Part shown: piece by piece, positions 43,406 to 53,485 of the stretch | How the letters are laid out: each line of letters opens with the position of its first letter | Position numbering within the stretch: the stretch's first letter is position 1 | Assembly (NCBI GenBank): GCA_003150235.1 | Contig: QAMW01000008.1 | Coordinates: 1-64,000, forward strand | DNA from: Bacteroidales bacterium | Lineage (GTDB): Bacteria; Bacteroidota; Bacteroidia; Bacteroidales; Muribaculaceae | Length of the DNA: 64,000 nucleotides | Direction: 5' to 3' | Notes under the pieces: generated by a model | Database searches by the model: none | The model's input: the letters and a program-made list of their open reading frames with translations, nothing else | Told to the model about the DNA's origin: nothing | Translations under genes and position numbers: made by a program

Positions 43406-46400
43406 ATGAAATTAGATACTTTTATTAACCGTCCTGTGCTATCGACGGTTATCTCAATCTTTATCGTGTTGCTGGGTATAATAGGATTAACTTCACTTCC
43501 TATCACCCAATATCCCGACCTCGCGCCGCCAACCATCCGTGTGTCGACCACCTATACCGGTGCCAACGCCCAGGCGGTGCTCAACTCCGTTATCGCTCCT
43601 CTTGAAGAGTCTATCAACGGTGCCGAGGGTATGACTTACATGGAGTCGACCGCGACCAACACCGGCTCCGCCGACATCACCGTATATTTCAAGCAGGGAT
43701 TTAATGCCGACATGGCGGCAGTCGATGTACAGAACCGTGTCGCAAAGGCATCCAACCTGTTGCCTGCCGAGGTAACCCAGGTAGGTGTGCAGACCCAGAA
43801 ACGCCAGACCTCCATGCTTATGGGTGTGTCACTCTATTGCGATAACGGCGAATATGACCAGACGTTCATCGACAACTACATGAAAATAAATGTCATCCCT
43901 CAGTTGCAGCGTGTCAACGGTGTAGGTGATGTGATGTCGTTCGGTGCCGATTACTCCATGCGTGTGTGGCTGAAACCCGACGTGATGGCGCAGTACAACC
44001 TTATGCCGTCAGACATTTCGGCAGCTTTGCGCGAGCAAAACGTCGAGGCTGCACCGGGTTCTTTCGGTGAACAGGGCGACCAGTCGTTCCAGTACACAAT
44101 CAAATATAAAGGCCGTCTCACTACTCCCGAGGAATTCGGCAATATTGTCGTAAGCGCCAAATCCAACGGTCAGGTTCTTTACCTCAAAGATGTCGCCGAC
44201 GTCGAACTTGGTAAAGTCACCTACGGTTTCAGCAACGGTCTTAACGGATATCCCGCAACTTCCGCGATGGTATTCCAGACAGCCGGGTCCAACGCGACTC
44301 AGATTATCAAGGACTGCGAAAAGGAAATCGACCTTCTTTCCAAAGATCTGCCAAACGGTCTGAAATTCGCTATCCCGATGAACAACAACGACTTCCTTGA
44401 GGCTTCAATCCATGAGGTTATCAAGACCCTCATCGAGGCGTTTATCCTCGTGTTCTTCGTGACCTACATCTTCCTCCAGGATTTCCGCTCCACAATCATT
44501 CCGGCAATCGCCATCCCGGTGGCTCTTATCGGTACATTCTTCATCATGAAGCTTATCGGCTTCTCCATCAACCTTATCACCCTTTCAGCTCTCGTGCTTG
44601 CAATCGCGATTGTGGTCGACGACGCCATAGTGGTCGTCGAGGCGGTCCACGCCAAGCTCGATGTAGGCTACAAGAATGCCCGCAAGGCATCTATCGACGC
44701 GATGAACGAGATAGGCGGCGCCATCATCTCGATTACCCTTGTCATGATGCTCGTGTTTATCCCGGTGTCATTCATGCCGGGTACATCAGGTGTGTTCTAC
44801 CAGCAGTTCGGTCTTACCATGGCAATCGCCATCGGTCTGTCGGCTCTTAACGCGCTTACACTCTCACCCGCGCTCTGTGCCGTGTTCCTGAAAGCCCACG
44901 ACAGCGACGCTTCATTGAAAGAGCGCATGGGCGACGCCTATTCCGAAGCGGCAAAAACGATGAAGAAGCGCTACTCTTCGGCATGGAAGCTCAACCTTCC
45001 GCCGATTGTAACCTTCGCGTTCCTCGTTGCCACTATCACTTTCATGGTACTCGGCTGGTATCAGTTTGCTGTAATCTGGAAGCTCGTGATAGCTGTCGTT
45101 TGTGCAATCATCACTATAATGGGTATTTTCAGCGACCGCTTTAAGGCAGGTTTTGAATCGACCTATGCATCAGTGTTGAAATTTTACAATAAGCTCACCA
45201 AGTTCTTCATCAACCACAAGATTACTTCATTCAGCATCGTCGCCGCATCAATCGCGGTGCTCGTATGGCTTATGTCTGTCACTCCTACAACCCTCGTGCC
45301 CGATGAAGATACCGGTTATCTTTTTGTGATGCTCGACATGCCTCCGGGCACATCACAGGAGCGCACCAGTGCGGTCCTCGACAAAATGGATGAAGCCATT
45401 CTTGCAATTCCCGGAGTCAAGTACACCCAGAAAATCATGGGTTACAGCTTCCTTGCCGGACAGGGTAACACTTACGGTACGTTCATCATCAAGCTTGACG
45501 ACTGGTCGGAGCGTGATGCAAGCCGCAGCAACCAGGCGATACTCGCCCAGATTTACGGCGTGACTTCGTCAATAAAAGACGGTCGTATAGTGGCTTTCGC
45601 GCCGCCTATGATTACCGGTTATTCGCTCACCAACGGTTTCGACCTCAAGATGCAGGACAAGACCGGCGGTTCCATCGAGGAATTCTATAAAATAGTACAA
45701 AACTTCCTCGGAACCCTTATGCAACAGCCCGAGGTGCAGATGGCATATTCTACATTTAACCCGACCTTCCCGCAGTATATGGTCGACATCGATGCTGCAA
45801 AAGCGAAGCAGGCAGGTATCAGCCCCTCTACCATTCTCTCCACGCTGCAGGGTTACTATGGCGGTATGTACGTGTCCAACTTCAACCGTTTCGGAAAGAT
45901 TTACCGTGTGATGATGCAGGCATCGCCTGAGTCACGCGTGTCTCCCGAGACCCTTGCAAGCATCAAGATCAGAAACGGCGCAGAAATGGCATCACTCTCC
46001 AACTTCGTCACACTCAAGAAGGTTTATGGTCCTGACTTGCTGAACCGCTTCAACATGTTTGCATCAATTTCCGTTACCGGTCAGCCCGCGCCCGGATATA
46101 CCTCCGGTGACTGTCTTGCAGCCGTGGAGCGCGTAGCCGCACAGACCCTCCCGCAGGGATTCGGATATGAGTACTCCGGTATGACACGTGAGGAGGCAAA
46201 CACATCGAGCTACGCCACAGCGATGATTTTCGGCTTGTGTCTGCTCTTCGTCTACCTTCTTCTATCGGCACAGTATGAGAGCTACATCATCCCCTGGGCG
46301 GTTATCCTCTCTATACCGTTCGGTCTTATGGGCTCGTTTGTATTCGCCACCATCGACGGTATCTCCAACAACGTGTACCTGCAGATTGCGCTCATCATGC

Positions 46401-46774
46401 TTATCGGTCTTCTTGCCAAGAACGCCATCCTTATCGTTGAGTTCGCGCTTGAACGCCGCCGCACCGGCATGTCGATTGTCAATGCGGCAATCCAGGGTGC
46501 CTCGGCTCGTCTGCGACCGATTCTCATGACATCGCTTGCTCTTGTCATCGGTCTTCTCCCGATGATGTTTGCCCATGGCGTAGGTGCCAACGGTAACCGT
46601 GCGCTCGGTACGGGTGCCATCGGCGGTATGCTTATCGGTATGGTGCTCCAGGTATTGATTGTCCCTGCTCTCTTCGTGGCATTCCAGTACATCCAGGAAA
46701 AGATATCACCGCTCCGTTGGGAAGACACCGACAATACCGGTCTGCAATCCGAGATTGAACAATACTCACGTTAA
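43406..46774 (+). CDS. RND efflux permease, HAE1 (AcrB-like) family
   Basis: An inner-membrane drug/proton antiporter of about 1122 residues, starting MKLDTFINRPVLSTV at ATG 43406 (the frame is open to 43364). The paired aspartates of the proton relay are in AIVVDDAIVVVE. The porter-domain start ITQYPDLAPPTIRVST and the C-terminal PILMTSLALVIGLLPMMFA repeat are typical. It is 70 or so residues longer than AcrB. The excess maps to about residues 525-600, between TM6 and TM7, and contains two extra hydrophobic stretches. The substrate is unknown. Confidence 0.95.
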   Translation: MKLDTFINRPVLSTVISIFIVLLGIIGLTSLPITQYPDLAPPTIRVSTTYTGANAQAVLNSVIAPLEESINGAEGMTYMESTATNTGSADITVYFKQGFNADMAAVDVQNRVAKASNLLPAEVTQVGVQTQKRQTSMLMGVSLYCDNGEYDQTFIDNYMKINVIPQLQRVNGVGDVMSFGADYSMRVWLKPDVMAQYNLMPSDISAALREQNVEAAPGSFGEQGDQSFQYTIKYKGRLTTPEEFGNIVVSAKSNGQVLYLKDVADVELGKVTYGFSNGLNGYPATSAMVFQTAGSNATQIIKDCEKEIDLLSKDLPNGLKFAIPMNNNDFLEASIHEVIKTLIEAFILVFFVTYIFLQDFRSTIIPAIAIPVALIGTFFIMKLIGFSINLITLSALVLAIAIVVDDAIVVVEAVHAKLDVGYKNARKASIDAMNEIGGAIISITLVMMLVFIPVSFMPGTSGVFYQQFGLTMAIAIGLSALNALTLSPALCAVFLKAHDSDASLKERMGDAYSEAAKTMKKRYSSAWKLNLPPIVTFAFLVATITFMVLGWYQFAVIWKLVIAVVCAIITIMGIFSDRFKAGFESTYASVLKFYNKLTKFFINHKITSFSIVAASIAVLVWLMSVTPTTLVPDEDTGYLFVMLDMPPGTSQERTSAVLDKMDEAILAIPGVKYTQKIMGYSFLAGQGNTYGTFIIKLDDWSERDASRSNQAILAQIYGVTSSIKDGRIVAFAPPMITGYSLTNGFDLKMQDKTGGSIEEFYKIVQNFLGTLMQQPEVQMAYSTFNPTFPQYMVDIDAAKAKQAGISPSTILSTLQGYYGGMYVSNFNRFGKIYRVMMQASPESRVSPETLASIKIRNGAEMASLSNFVTLKKVYGPDLLNRFNMFASISVTGQPAPGYTSGDCLAAVERVAAQTLPQGFGYEYSGMTREEANTSSYATAMIFGLCLLFVYLLLSAQYESYIIPWAVILSIPFGLMGSFVFATIDGISNNVYLQIALIMLIGLLAKNAILIVEFALERRRTGMSIVNAAIQGASARLRPILMTSLALVIGLLPMMFAHGVGANGNRALGTGAIGGMLIGMVLQVLIVPALFVAFQYIQEKISPLRWEDTDNTGLQSEIEQYSR

Positions 46775-46791
46775 TCATAATCGAACTCAAT

Positions 46792-48174
46792 ATGTCACTA
46801 AATAAAATTTCACGCGTGGCAATCCTTGGTGTAAGTGTAGCGGCTTTTTCAAGCTGCCACATTTACAACAAGTTTGACATGCCGACCGACACACCTATAA
46901 CCGCAGAATATGTCGAGGCACGCGATGCCGCCATCGACAGCGCAGCCTATGGAAACCTCCGGTGGCAGGAAGTATTCACCGACCCGTTCCTCGCCGAGCT
47001 TATCGACCGTGCCCTTGTCAACAACAAGGACCTCAACAACGCCAAGCTGAATGTCGACATGGCACACGCCCAGCTCAAAGGCGCGCGTCTGAGCTATCTC
47101 CCCTCCGTGACTCTGGCTCCTAACGGTGCCGGCGCGTCATACGACCACTCAAGGATAAGCTGGACCTATCAGATACCGGTTGCCGTAAGCTGGGAAATCG
47201 ACCTCTTCGGCAAATTGCTTAACGCCGACCGCAAGGCAAAGGCGTCGCTCCTCCAGAGTCAGGCTTACGAGCAGGCTGTACGCTCGCAGATTATCGGCGG
47301 CGTGGCAAACTGCTACTATACCATCGCCATGCTTGAAAAGCAGCTTGAGATAAGCCGTCAGACAGCCGCTTCGTGGGCAGAAAGTGTCGAGGTCATGAAA
47401 AACCTTAAACTTGCCGGTAGAGTGAACGAAAGTGCCGTAGTACAGAGCACAGCCAACTACTACAGCATACTCGGCTCGATAACCGACCTCGAAGTATCGC
47501 TTCATGAGGCAAACAATACCATGTCGCTACTCATGAACGAGATGCCCCATACCTGGGACATCCCCGCCGATGCCACATTCTCTACCCCGACAATACTCCG
47601 CGAGGGCATTCCAATGAAGGAACTTGCCTCTCGCCCCGATGTGCGCGCAGCAGAGCAGAGCCTTGCCGCCGCCTACTACACGACCAACCAGGCACGTGCG
47701 GCGTTCTATCCCGGCATTACCATTTCCTCCAACGGCGGATTCACCAACCTTCTCGGCTCGTTTATCTCCAATCCCGGAAAATGGTTTATTCAACTCGCCG
47801 GGCAGCTGACACAACCCATATTCGCCCGAGGACAGCTCATTGCCAACCTCGAAGCCACAAAAGCACAGCAACAGCAGGCGATGAACAATTTCGAATACAC
47901 TCTTCTGAGTGCGTCAGCCGAAGTCAGCGACGCCCTGATGCTATACACGAAAAGTGAAGAAAAATCAGGTTTGCTTGAAAAGCAGGTAGAAAATCTGGAA
48001 AAAACAGTGGAATATACGAAAGAATTGTTATCTTTGAACGGCTCATCTACATATCTGGAAGTATTGACCGCTCAGCAGGGACTTCTTTCCGCTCAGATTT
48101 CACAGGTTGCCTGCGAGAACGCGAAAGCACGTGCTGCAATCAATCTCTACCAGTCACTTGGAGGTGGGCGTTAA
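46792..48174 (+). CDS. Outer-membrane efflux channel (TolC/OprM type)
   Basis: A 460-residue lipoprotein (Cys22, FSSCHIYNK). It consists of two OEP repeats with long helical hairpins (NKDLNNAKLNVDMAHAQLKGA and a later AAEQSLAAAYYTTNQARAAFYP). It completes the tripartite pump. The gene lies 17 nt after the permease and its stop is 29 nt before lpxA. Confidence 0.94.
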   Translation: MSLNKISRVAILGVSVAAFSSCHIYNKFDMPTDTPITAEYVEARDAAIDSAAYGNLRWQEVFTDPFLAELIDRALVNNKDLNNAKLNVDMAHAQLKGARLSYLPSVTLAPNGAGASYDHSRISWTYQIPVAVSWEIDLFGKLLNADRKAKASLLQSQAYEQAVRSQIIGGVANCYYTIAMLEKQLEISRQTAASWAESVEVMKNLKLAGRVNESAVVQSTANYYSILGSITDLEVSLHEANNTMSLLMNEMPHTWDIPADATFSTPTILREGIPMKELASRPDVRAAEQSLAAAYYTTNQARAAFYPGITISSNGGFTNLLGSFISNPGKWFIQLAGQLTQPIFARGQLIANLEATKAQQQQAMNNFEYTLLSASAEVSDALMLYTKSEEKSGLLEKQVENLEKTVEYTKELLSLNGSSTYLEVLTAQQGLLSAQISQVACENAKARAAINLYQSLGGGR

Positions 48175-48203
48175 TACCTGTCTAACACTAAAACAATAAC
48201 ACT

Positions 48204-48989
48204 ATGATTAGTCCGTTATCGTATGTTGACCCTGCCGCCAAAATCGGCAACAACGTCACAATCCATCCTTTTGCCTACATCGATGCTGATGTCGAGATAG
48301 GCGACGACTGCGAGATAATGCCTCATGCCAGCATAATCCGTGGTACAAAAATCGGTAAACACAACAAGATATACCAAGGAGCGATTATCGGTGCCGACCC
48401 GCAGGATTTCCGTTGGAAAGGTGAAAAGACCTACTGTACCATAGGCGACAACAACATCATACGCGAGTATGTAATCATCAACCGTGGCATACGCAGCACC
48501 GGCGCAACTGTCATCGGCGATGATTGCTTCATCGCGGCAGAAACCCATATCGGTCATGACTGCCACATCAAGGGCAGGACAGTGCTGGGTAACGGCGTCA
48601 TGATTGCAGGCGACTGCACGATAGGTCAATGCACCATCATGTCATCCAACTCCATGCTCCACGAGCGCAGCGAAGTAGGCGACTGGGTGCTTGTCAAAGG
48701 TGGCTGCCGTATAATGGGCAATGTGCCTCCCTATGTGGTAATCGCTCACAATCCCGCGTCATACTACGGTATTAACGCTGTAATCATGCGCAAGCACGGT
48801 TTTACTGAAGACCAGATTGACGATGTGGCAAAGAGCTATCGCCACGTATACCAGTGCGGCACATCGGTGTTCAATGCGCTCCGCCGTATTGAGGCTGATG
48901 TCGACCCGAGCGATATCCGCGACAATATCGTTGACTTCATCCGCAACCATGACATGAAGATTGTGGCAATTCCCAAAGAACTGGAATAA
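48204..48989 (+). CDS. lpxA: LpxA-type acyl-ACP--UDP-GlcNAc O-acyltransferase (possible paralogue)
   Basis: A 261-residue left-handed beta-helix enzyme. Hexapeptide repeats run from about residue 5 to 185 (for example VTIHPFAYIDADVEIGDDCEI) and the helical C-terminal cap follows. The catalytic His lies in AETHIGHDCH. LpxA transfers the first acyl chain in lipid A synthesis. Bacteroidetes usually carry lpxA after lpxD and the fused lpxC/fabZ; here it stands alone behind an efflux operon, so it may be a second copy. A strong terminator follows at 49016-49049. Confidence 0.85.
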   Translation: MISPLSYVDPAAKIGNNVTIHPFAYIDADVEIGDDCEIMPHASIIRGTKIGKHNKIYQGAIIGADPQDFRWKGEKTYCTIGDNNIIREYVIINRGIRSTGATVIGDDCFIAAETHIGHDCHIKGRTVLGNGVMIAGDCTIGQCTIMSSNSMLHERSEVGDWVLVKGGCRIMGNVPPYVVIAHNPASYYGINAVIMRKHGFTEDQIDDVAKSYRHVYQCGTSVFNALRRIEADVDPSDIRDNIVDFIRNHDMKIVAIPKELE

Positions 48990-49015
48990 CAAATTGCAAT
49001 AATTTATCTTAACCG

Positions 49016-49056
49016 GCAGCCTTGCGAGTCTCTGTTCTCGCAAGGCTGCTTGTTTT
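49016..49056 (+). terminator. Terminator after lpxA
   Basis: GCAGCCTTGCGAG (49016-49028) and CTCGCAAGGCTGC (49037-49049) form a perfect 13-bp stem with an 8-nt loop, followed by TTGTTTT. Confidence 0.85.
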
Positions 49057-49080
49057 ATTGGCGCAGATGATTTATCTTTG
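49050..49080 (+). promoter_or_regulatory. Promoter of the lipid-kinase gene
   Basis: TTG (49050-49052), 20 bp, TATCTTTG (49073-49080, TAnnTTTG). The -33 element lies directly in the tail of the lpxA terminator, so the two signals are packed together. The gene starts 25 nt after the -7 box. Confidence 0.65.
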
Positions 49081-49105
49081 TATCATTGAGTAATCGTATA
49101 TCAAA

Positions 49106-50080
49106 ATGGACTCCAATCGAAAGCTGCTTCTGATAATCAATCCCGTGTCCGGCATCGGTAGTAAAGATGCGATAGAGGCACTCGTACATATACGCCTTGA
49201 ACCTCTCGGCTACAAGATATCGACCGCCTACACCTGTGCCAGGGGCGATGCGACCAGGCTTGCCCGAAAAGCTGTAAGCGAAGGGTTTTACGGGGTTATC
49301 GCCGTGGGAGGCGACGGCACAGTCAACGAAAGCGCGATTGCGCTTTGCGACACTGACACCGCGCTCGGCATAATACCTTGCGGGTCAGGCAACGGGCTGG
49401 CACGTCATCTCGGAATACCTCTCGACCCTCAGCTTGCCATCGACATAATAGCCGAAGACAATCTGTTGAAAAGCGATTACGGGTCGGTTAACGGCCGACA
49501 TTTTTTCTGCACCTTCGGAGTAGGTTTTGACGCTGCCGTCAGCAGCAATTTCGCGCGGCAACGTAAAAGAGGGAAACTGACCTATCTGAAAAGTGCCATC
49601 TCTGAATATATCAAGTACCACCCGCAGGTATATACAGTGAGCGCCAACGGCAAGGTCCTTACCGAAAAGGCGTTTCTGATAGCCTGCTGCAACGCGTCGC
49701 AATACGGCAACAACGCTTACATAGCTCCCCATGCCAGCCTTACCGACGGATTGCTCGACATTACCATAATACACGCCGGCACACCTCTTGACGAGGCAAT
49801 GGTAGGCGTAGACCTGTTTACAGGCTATATCAATTCCAACACGCTCATACACACATTCCGCGCCCCCGCGGCTGTAATCTACCGCCAGGAAGAAGGTCCG
49901 GCTCATCTCGACGGCGAGCCATTCCACATGGAAGACACGATGGACATTAAGTGTCACCCCAATTCTCTCAAGATTTTTGCTCCTTCACGCGAAATAAAGT
50001 TCCGCCCAATCATCACTCCTATAGAGAATATGCTGCGCGAGCTTTCCACTACCATGACACGTGTCCTGGGCAGAAAATAG
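49106..50080 (+). CDS. Diacylglycerol/lipid kinase (YegS/BmrU-type)
   Basis: A 324-residue DAGK-catalytic-domain protein: nucleotide loop VGGDGTVNESA, then IPCGSGNGLARHLGIP, and a C-terminal beta-sandwich with AHLDGEPF. Family members phosphorylate diacylglycerol or related lipids; in Bacteroidales they may also act on sphingolipid bases. The substrate is not decidable here. It is a single-gene unit with its own promoter. Confidence 0.9.
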   Translation: MDSNRKLLLIINPVSGIGSKDAIEALVHIRLEPLGYKISTAYTCARGDATRLARKAVSEGFYGVIAVGGDGTVNESAIALCDTDTALGIIPCGSGNGLARHLGIPLDPQLAIDIIAEDNLLKSDYGSVNGRHFFCTFGVGFDAAVSSNFARQRKRGKLTYLKSAISEYIKYHPQVYTVSANGKVLTEKAFLIACCNASQYGNNAYIAPHASLTDGLLDITIIHAGTPLDEAMVGVDLFTGYINSNTLIHTFRAPAAVIYRQEEGPAHLDGEPFHMEDTMDIKCHPNSLKIFAPSREIKFRPIITPIENMLRELSTTMTRVLGRK

Positions 50081-50150
50081 TTGGGTAATTGTGTTTAAAA
50101 ACATACAATAACAATGATACAACTGTATTCAAAACATTTTTTTGATATTT

Positions 50151-50182
50151 TTTGGAATCCACAAAAAAAATCAGTAAAATTG
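50151..50182 (+). promoter_or_regulatory. Candidate promoter of the glycogen operon
   Basis: TTTG (50151-50154), 20 bp, TAAAATTG (50175-50182, one mismatch to TAnnTTTG). The surrounding 150-bp gap is strongly AT-rich with runs of A and T. Confidence 0.45.
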
Positions 50183-50230
50183 TAGCGGTATATATATTTC
50201 AACAAATCAAAAACACTAACATACCATACA

Positions 50231-52174
50231 ATGAGTTATCTTAAATTTGATAAAAACCTCATGATTAATCTCGAGCAGTCTCTTTCCAAAGAGATGCTTC
50301 GGACAAATCAGGCCGGTGCTTACCATTGCTCATCAATCGTAGGGTGCAACACACGAAAACAGCATGGACTCCTTGTGATTCCGATTCCGGAGATGGACAA
50401 CAAGTCATTCGTGATGCTGTCGTCGCTTGATGAGACCGTGATTCAGCACGGTGCGCCGTTCAACCTCGGGCTTCACCGCTATTCAGGAGGAGTCTACAGC
50501 CCTAACGGACACAAGTACATTCGTGAATATGACTGCGAAAGTGTGCCGCGTACCACCTATCGCGTGGGTGGAGTAATCCTCACCAAGGAAATGGTGTTTA
50601 TATCACAGGAGAACCGTATCCTTATACGCTACACTCTTGTTGACGCACATTCGGCTACCACCCTCCAGTTCCGTCCGTTCCTCGCTTTCCGCGAAACCAA
50701 CCAGCTTGTCGTGCAGAACGACCGCCTCAACCAGAACTATAACGAAATCAAGAACGGCGTATCATTCTGCCTCTATGACGGATTCCCCACCCTATACATG
50801 CAGTTCAGCCACAAGCCGACCTGGGTACAGAATCCTAACTGGTACAACGGTATCGAATATGTAAAAGACCTTGAACGCGGCATCCCCTACACTGAAGACC
50901 TCTGGGTACCCGGTTATTTTGAGATACCGATAAAAAAAGGCGAGTCGATTATATTCTCGGCAGGCGTGGAAGAGATGTCACCCCGCTCTATGGCTAAACT
51001 CTATGAAACGGAGGTGGCAAGCCGCACATGTCGCACAAGTTTCTACAACTGCCTGAAAAATGCGGCAAAGCAATTCTATATAAAAGATCAGGACGGCGAA
51101 TTTATAATCTCAGGATACCCCTGGGGACAGATTCGTGCCCGCGACACATTCATCGCCCTTCCGGGCACCACACTCGCCATCAATCACACCGAGGATTTCC
51201 ACGACATAATGTCGACTGCAGCAAAAGCGCTCGACAACTATATCGAAAACGAGCTGCTTGACACCCGCATCCACGGCATTGACCTTCCCGATGTGCCGCT
51301 TTGGGCGATATGGAGCATCCAGCAATATGCCAAGAATCTCGGATTTGATGCCGCACGTGAACGCTACATGCCTTTCATAGCCAAAATTCTCAACTGGATT
51401 ATCGCAGGAGGTCACGCCAACCTGCAGGTTGAAACCAGCGGACTGGTCGGCACCACCGGCACCAATACCCCCGTATCATGGATGAATGTCACCTCTAACG
51501 GATGGCCCTTGATTCCACGTTCCGGACTGCTTGTCGAGTTTAACGCGCTATGGTACAACGCCCTCATGTTTGCCTACAACCTCTCGGAAGGCGACGAGAC
51601 CTACGCAAAAAACCGTGAAACATGGCTCACGATTGCCGAGCAGGCAAAGCCCGCGTTTATCGAGACCTTCCTCAACGATTACGGTTATCTTTACGATTAT
51701 GTCAACGGTCATCACGCCGATCTTGCAGTAAGACCCAATATGGCGATTGCAATCGGTCTTGACTACTCTCCCCTTGATCGCCGTCAGCGCAAGGGAGTGC
51801 TTGATGTGGTGACCCGTGAGCTTCTCACTCCGAAGGGACTCCGCACCCTGTCGCCGAAGAGCTATGGCTATCAGCCTTTCTACGTAGGTTCGCCCGAAGA
51901 GCGTGAACGCGCCTACCACAACGGTCCCGCGCGTCCCTGGCTCATGGGCATGTATGCCGACGCCTACATAAAGGTATTCGGCATGAGCGGCATAAGCTAC
52001 ATAGACCGTATGCTTATCGGCTTCGAGGATGAGATGAGCCAGAACTGTATCGGCACAATTTCGCAGCTTTACGACGGCAACCCGCCGTTCACCGGAAGAG
52101 GAGCCATCTCACAGGCTACCAATGTGGCTGAAGTTCTGCGCACATTACGTAATCTTAAAAAATTAAACGTGTAA
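50231..52174 (+). CDS. Glycogen debranching enzyme (amylo-alpha-1,6-glucosidase type)
   Basis: A 647-residue cytosolic protein. An N-terminal beta-sandwich (bacterial GDE_N, residues about 20-240, with CSSIVGCNTRKQHGLLV) precedes an (alpha/alpha)6-barrel GDE_C domain (GYPWGQIRARDTFIALPGT, AVRPNMAIAIGLDYSPL). It hydrolyses alpha-1,6 branch points of glycogen. It is the first of a conserved Bacteroidetes trio with the glycosyltransferase 10 nt downstream and the GH57 enzyme. Confidence 0.9.
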   Translation: MSYLKFDKNLMINLEQSLSKEMLRTNQAGAYHCSSIVGCNTRKQHGLLVIPIPEMDNKSFVMLSSLDETVIQHGAPFNLGLHRYSGGVYSPNGHKYIREYDCESVPRTTYRVGGVILTKEMVFISQENRILIRYTLVDAHSATTLQFRPFLAFRETNQLVVQNDRLNQNYNEIKNGVSFCLYDGFPTLYMQFSHKPTWVQNPNWYNGIEYVKDLERGIPYTEDLWVPGYFEIPIKKGESIIFSAGVEEMSPRSMAKLYETEVASRTCRTSFYNCLKNAAKQFYIKDQDGEFIISGYPWGQIRARDTFIALPGTTLAINHTEDFHDIMSTAAKALDNYIENELLDTRIHGIDLPDVPLWAIWSIQQYAKNLGFDAARERYMPFIAKILNWIIAGGHANLQVETSGLVGTTGTNTPVSWMNVTSNGWPLIPRSGLLVEFNALWYNALMFAYNLSEGDETYAKNRETWLTIAEQAKPAFIETFLNDYGYLYDYVNGHHADLAVRPNMAIAIGLDYSPLDRRQRKGVLDVVTRELLTPKGLRTLSPKSYGYQPFYVGSPEERERAYHNGPARPWLMGMYADAYIKVFGMSGISYIDRMLIGFEDEMSQNCIGTISQLYDGNPPFTGRGAISQATNVAEVLRTLRNLKKLNV

Positions 52175-52184
52175 ATTCATTACC

Positions 52185-53447
52185 ATGAAAGCGTTAATGT
52201 TCGGGTGGGAATTCCCGCCTCATATTCTCGGCGGACTCGGCACCGCCAGCTACGGTCTCACAAAAGGCATGTGGGAATGTGGCAACATGGACATCACTTT
52301 TGTGATACCCAAGCCGTTTGGAGATGAAGACAAGAGTTTTGCAAAAATCATAGGTGCGTCACAGGTCCCTGTGGCATGGCGTGACGTAAGCCGCGAATAT
52401 GTGGAAAGCCGCATAGGCAACGTCATGAACCCTGACGAGTATTTCCGTCTGCGCGACCATATCTATGCCGACTTCAACTACATGCGCCTAAATGATCTCG
52501 GATGCATCGAGTTCTCCGGCAGGTATCCCGACAATCTCCTGGAAGAAATCAACAATTACTCGATTTGCGCCGGCGTGATAGCCCGCACTGAGGAATTCGA
52601 CGTGATTCACTCCCACGACTGGCTCACCTACCCTGCCGGCATCCATGCCAAGCAGGTCACCGGCAAGCCCCTCGTGATTCATGTACACGCCACCGACTTT
52701 GACCGTTCACGCGGCAATGTCAATCCGACGGTCTACAATATCGAGCGCGACGGCATGATTCATGCCGACCATATCATAACCGTAAGTAACCTTACGCGAA
52801 ACACAGTCATCGACAAGTATGGCATCGACCCGGCAAAAGTCACCACCGTACACAACGCCGTGACCCCGCTGAGCGAGGAACTGCTCAATGTCAATCCGCC
52901 GCGCGCGAAAGAGAAAGTCGTGACATTCCTCGGCCGTATCACCATGCAGAAAGGACCTGAATATTTTGTCGAGGCTGCCGCACGTGTGTTGAAAAACAAC
53001 CGTAACGTACGATTCGTGATGGCAGGCAGCGGCGACATGATGGAAAAGATGATTACCCTGGCGGCGGAGCGTGGCATAGCCGACCGCTTCCATTTCCCGG
53101 GATTCCAGAAAGGCAAACAGGTATATGAGATGCTTAAGGCAAGCGATGTCTACGTGATGCCTTCGGTATCGGAGCCGTTCGGCATATCACCGCTTGAGGC
53201 GATGCAGATGGGAGTGCCCTCAATCATCTCCAAGCAGAGCGGATGTGCCGAGATTCTCACCAACGTAATAAAGACCGACTACTGGGATATCGATGCGATG
53301 GCTGATGCCATTTACTCTATTGTCACCTATCCCGCCATGCACGCACAGCTGCAGGAAGACGGTCTGAAAGAGGTCAACCAGATTACCTGGGACAAGGCAG
53401 GAGCAAAAGTTATCGACATTTACAATAAGGTGCTCCACAGAAATTAA
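52185..53447 (+). CDS. Glycogen synthase-like glycosyltransferase (GT-B fold)
   Basis: A 420-residue retaining glycosyltransferase. The donor/acceptor loop FPPHILGGLGTASYGLTKGM resembles glycogen synthase. FLGRITMQKGPEYFVEA starts the C-terminal Rossmann domain, and the E-x7-E element is in SEPFGISPLEAMQMG. In Bacteroidetes this short GT4-like enzyme accompanies the debranching enzyme and is annotated as glycogen synthase. No glgC is near, so the sugar donor (ADP- or UDP-glucose) is not shown by context. Confidence 0.87.
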   Translation: MKALMFGWEFPPHILGGLGTASYGLTKGMWECGNMDITFVIPKPFGDEDKSFAKIIGASQVPVAWRDVSREYVESRIGNVMNPDEYFRLRDHIYADFNYMRLNDLGCIEFSGRYPDNLLEEINNYSICAGVIARTEEFDVIHSHDWLTYPAGIHAKQVTGKPLVIHVHATDFDRSRGNVNPTVYNIERDGMIHADHIITVSNLTRNTVIDKYGIDPAKVTTVHNAVTPLSEELLNVNPPRAKEKVVTFLGRITMQKGPEYFVEAAARVLKNNRNVRFVMAGSGDMMEKMITLAAERGIADRFHFPGFQKGKQVYEMLKASDVYVMPSVSEPFGISPLEAMQMGVPSIISKQSGCAEILTNVIKTDYWDIDAMADAIYSIVTYPAMHAQLQEDGLKEVNQITWDKAGAKVIDIYNKVLHRN

Positions 53448-53485
53448 TCAAACACGAAAAAATAACTATCAAATAAACCAAGCTC

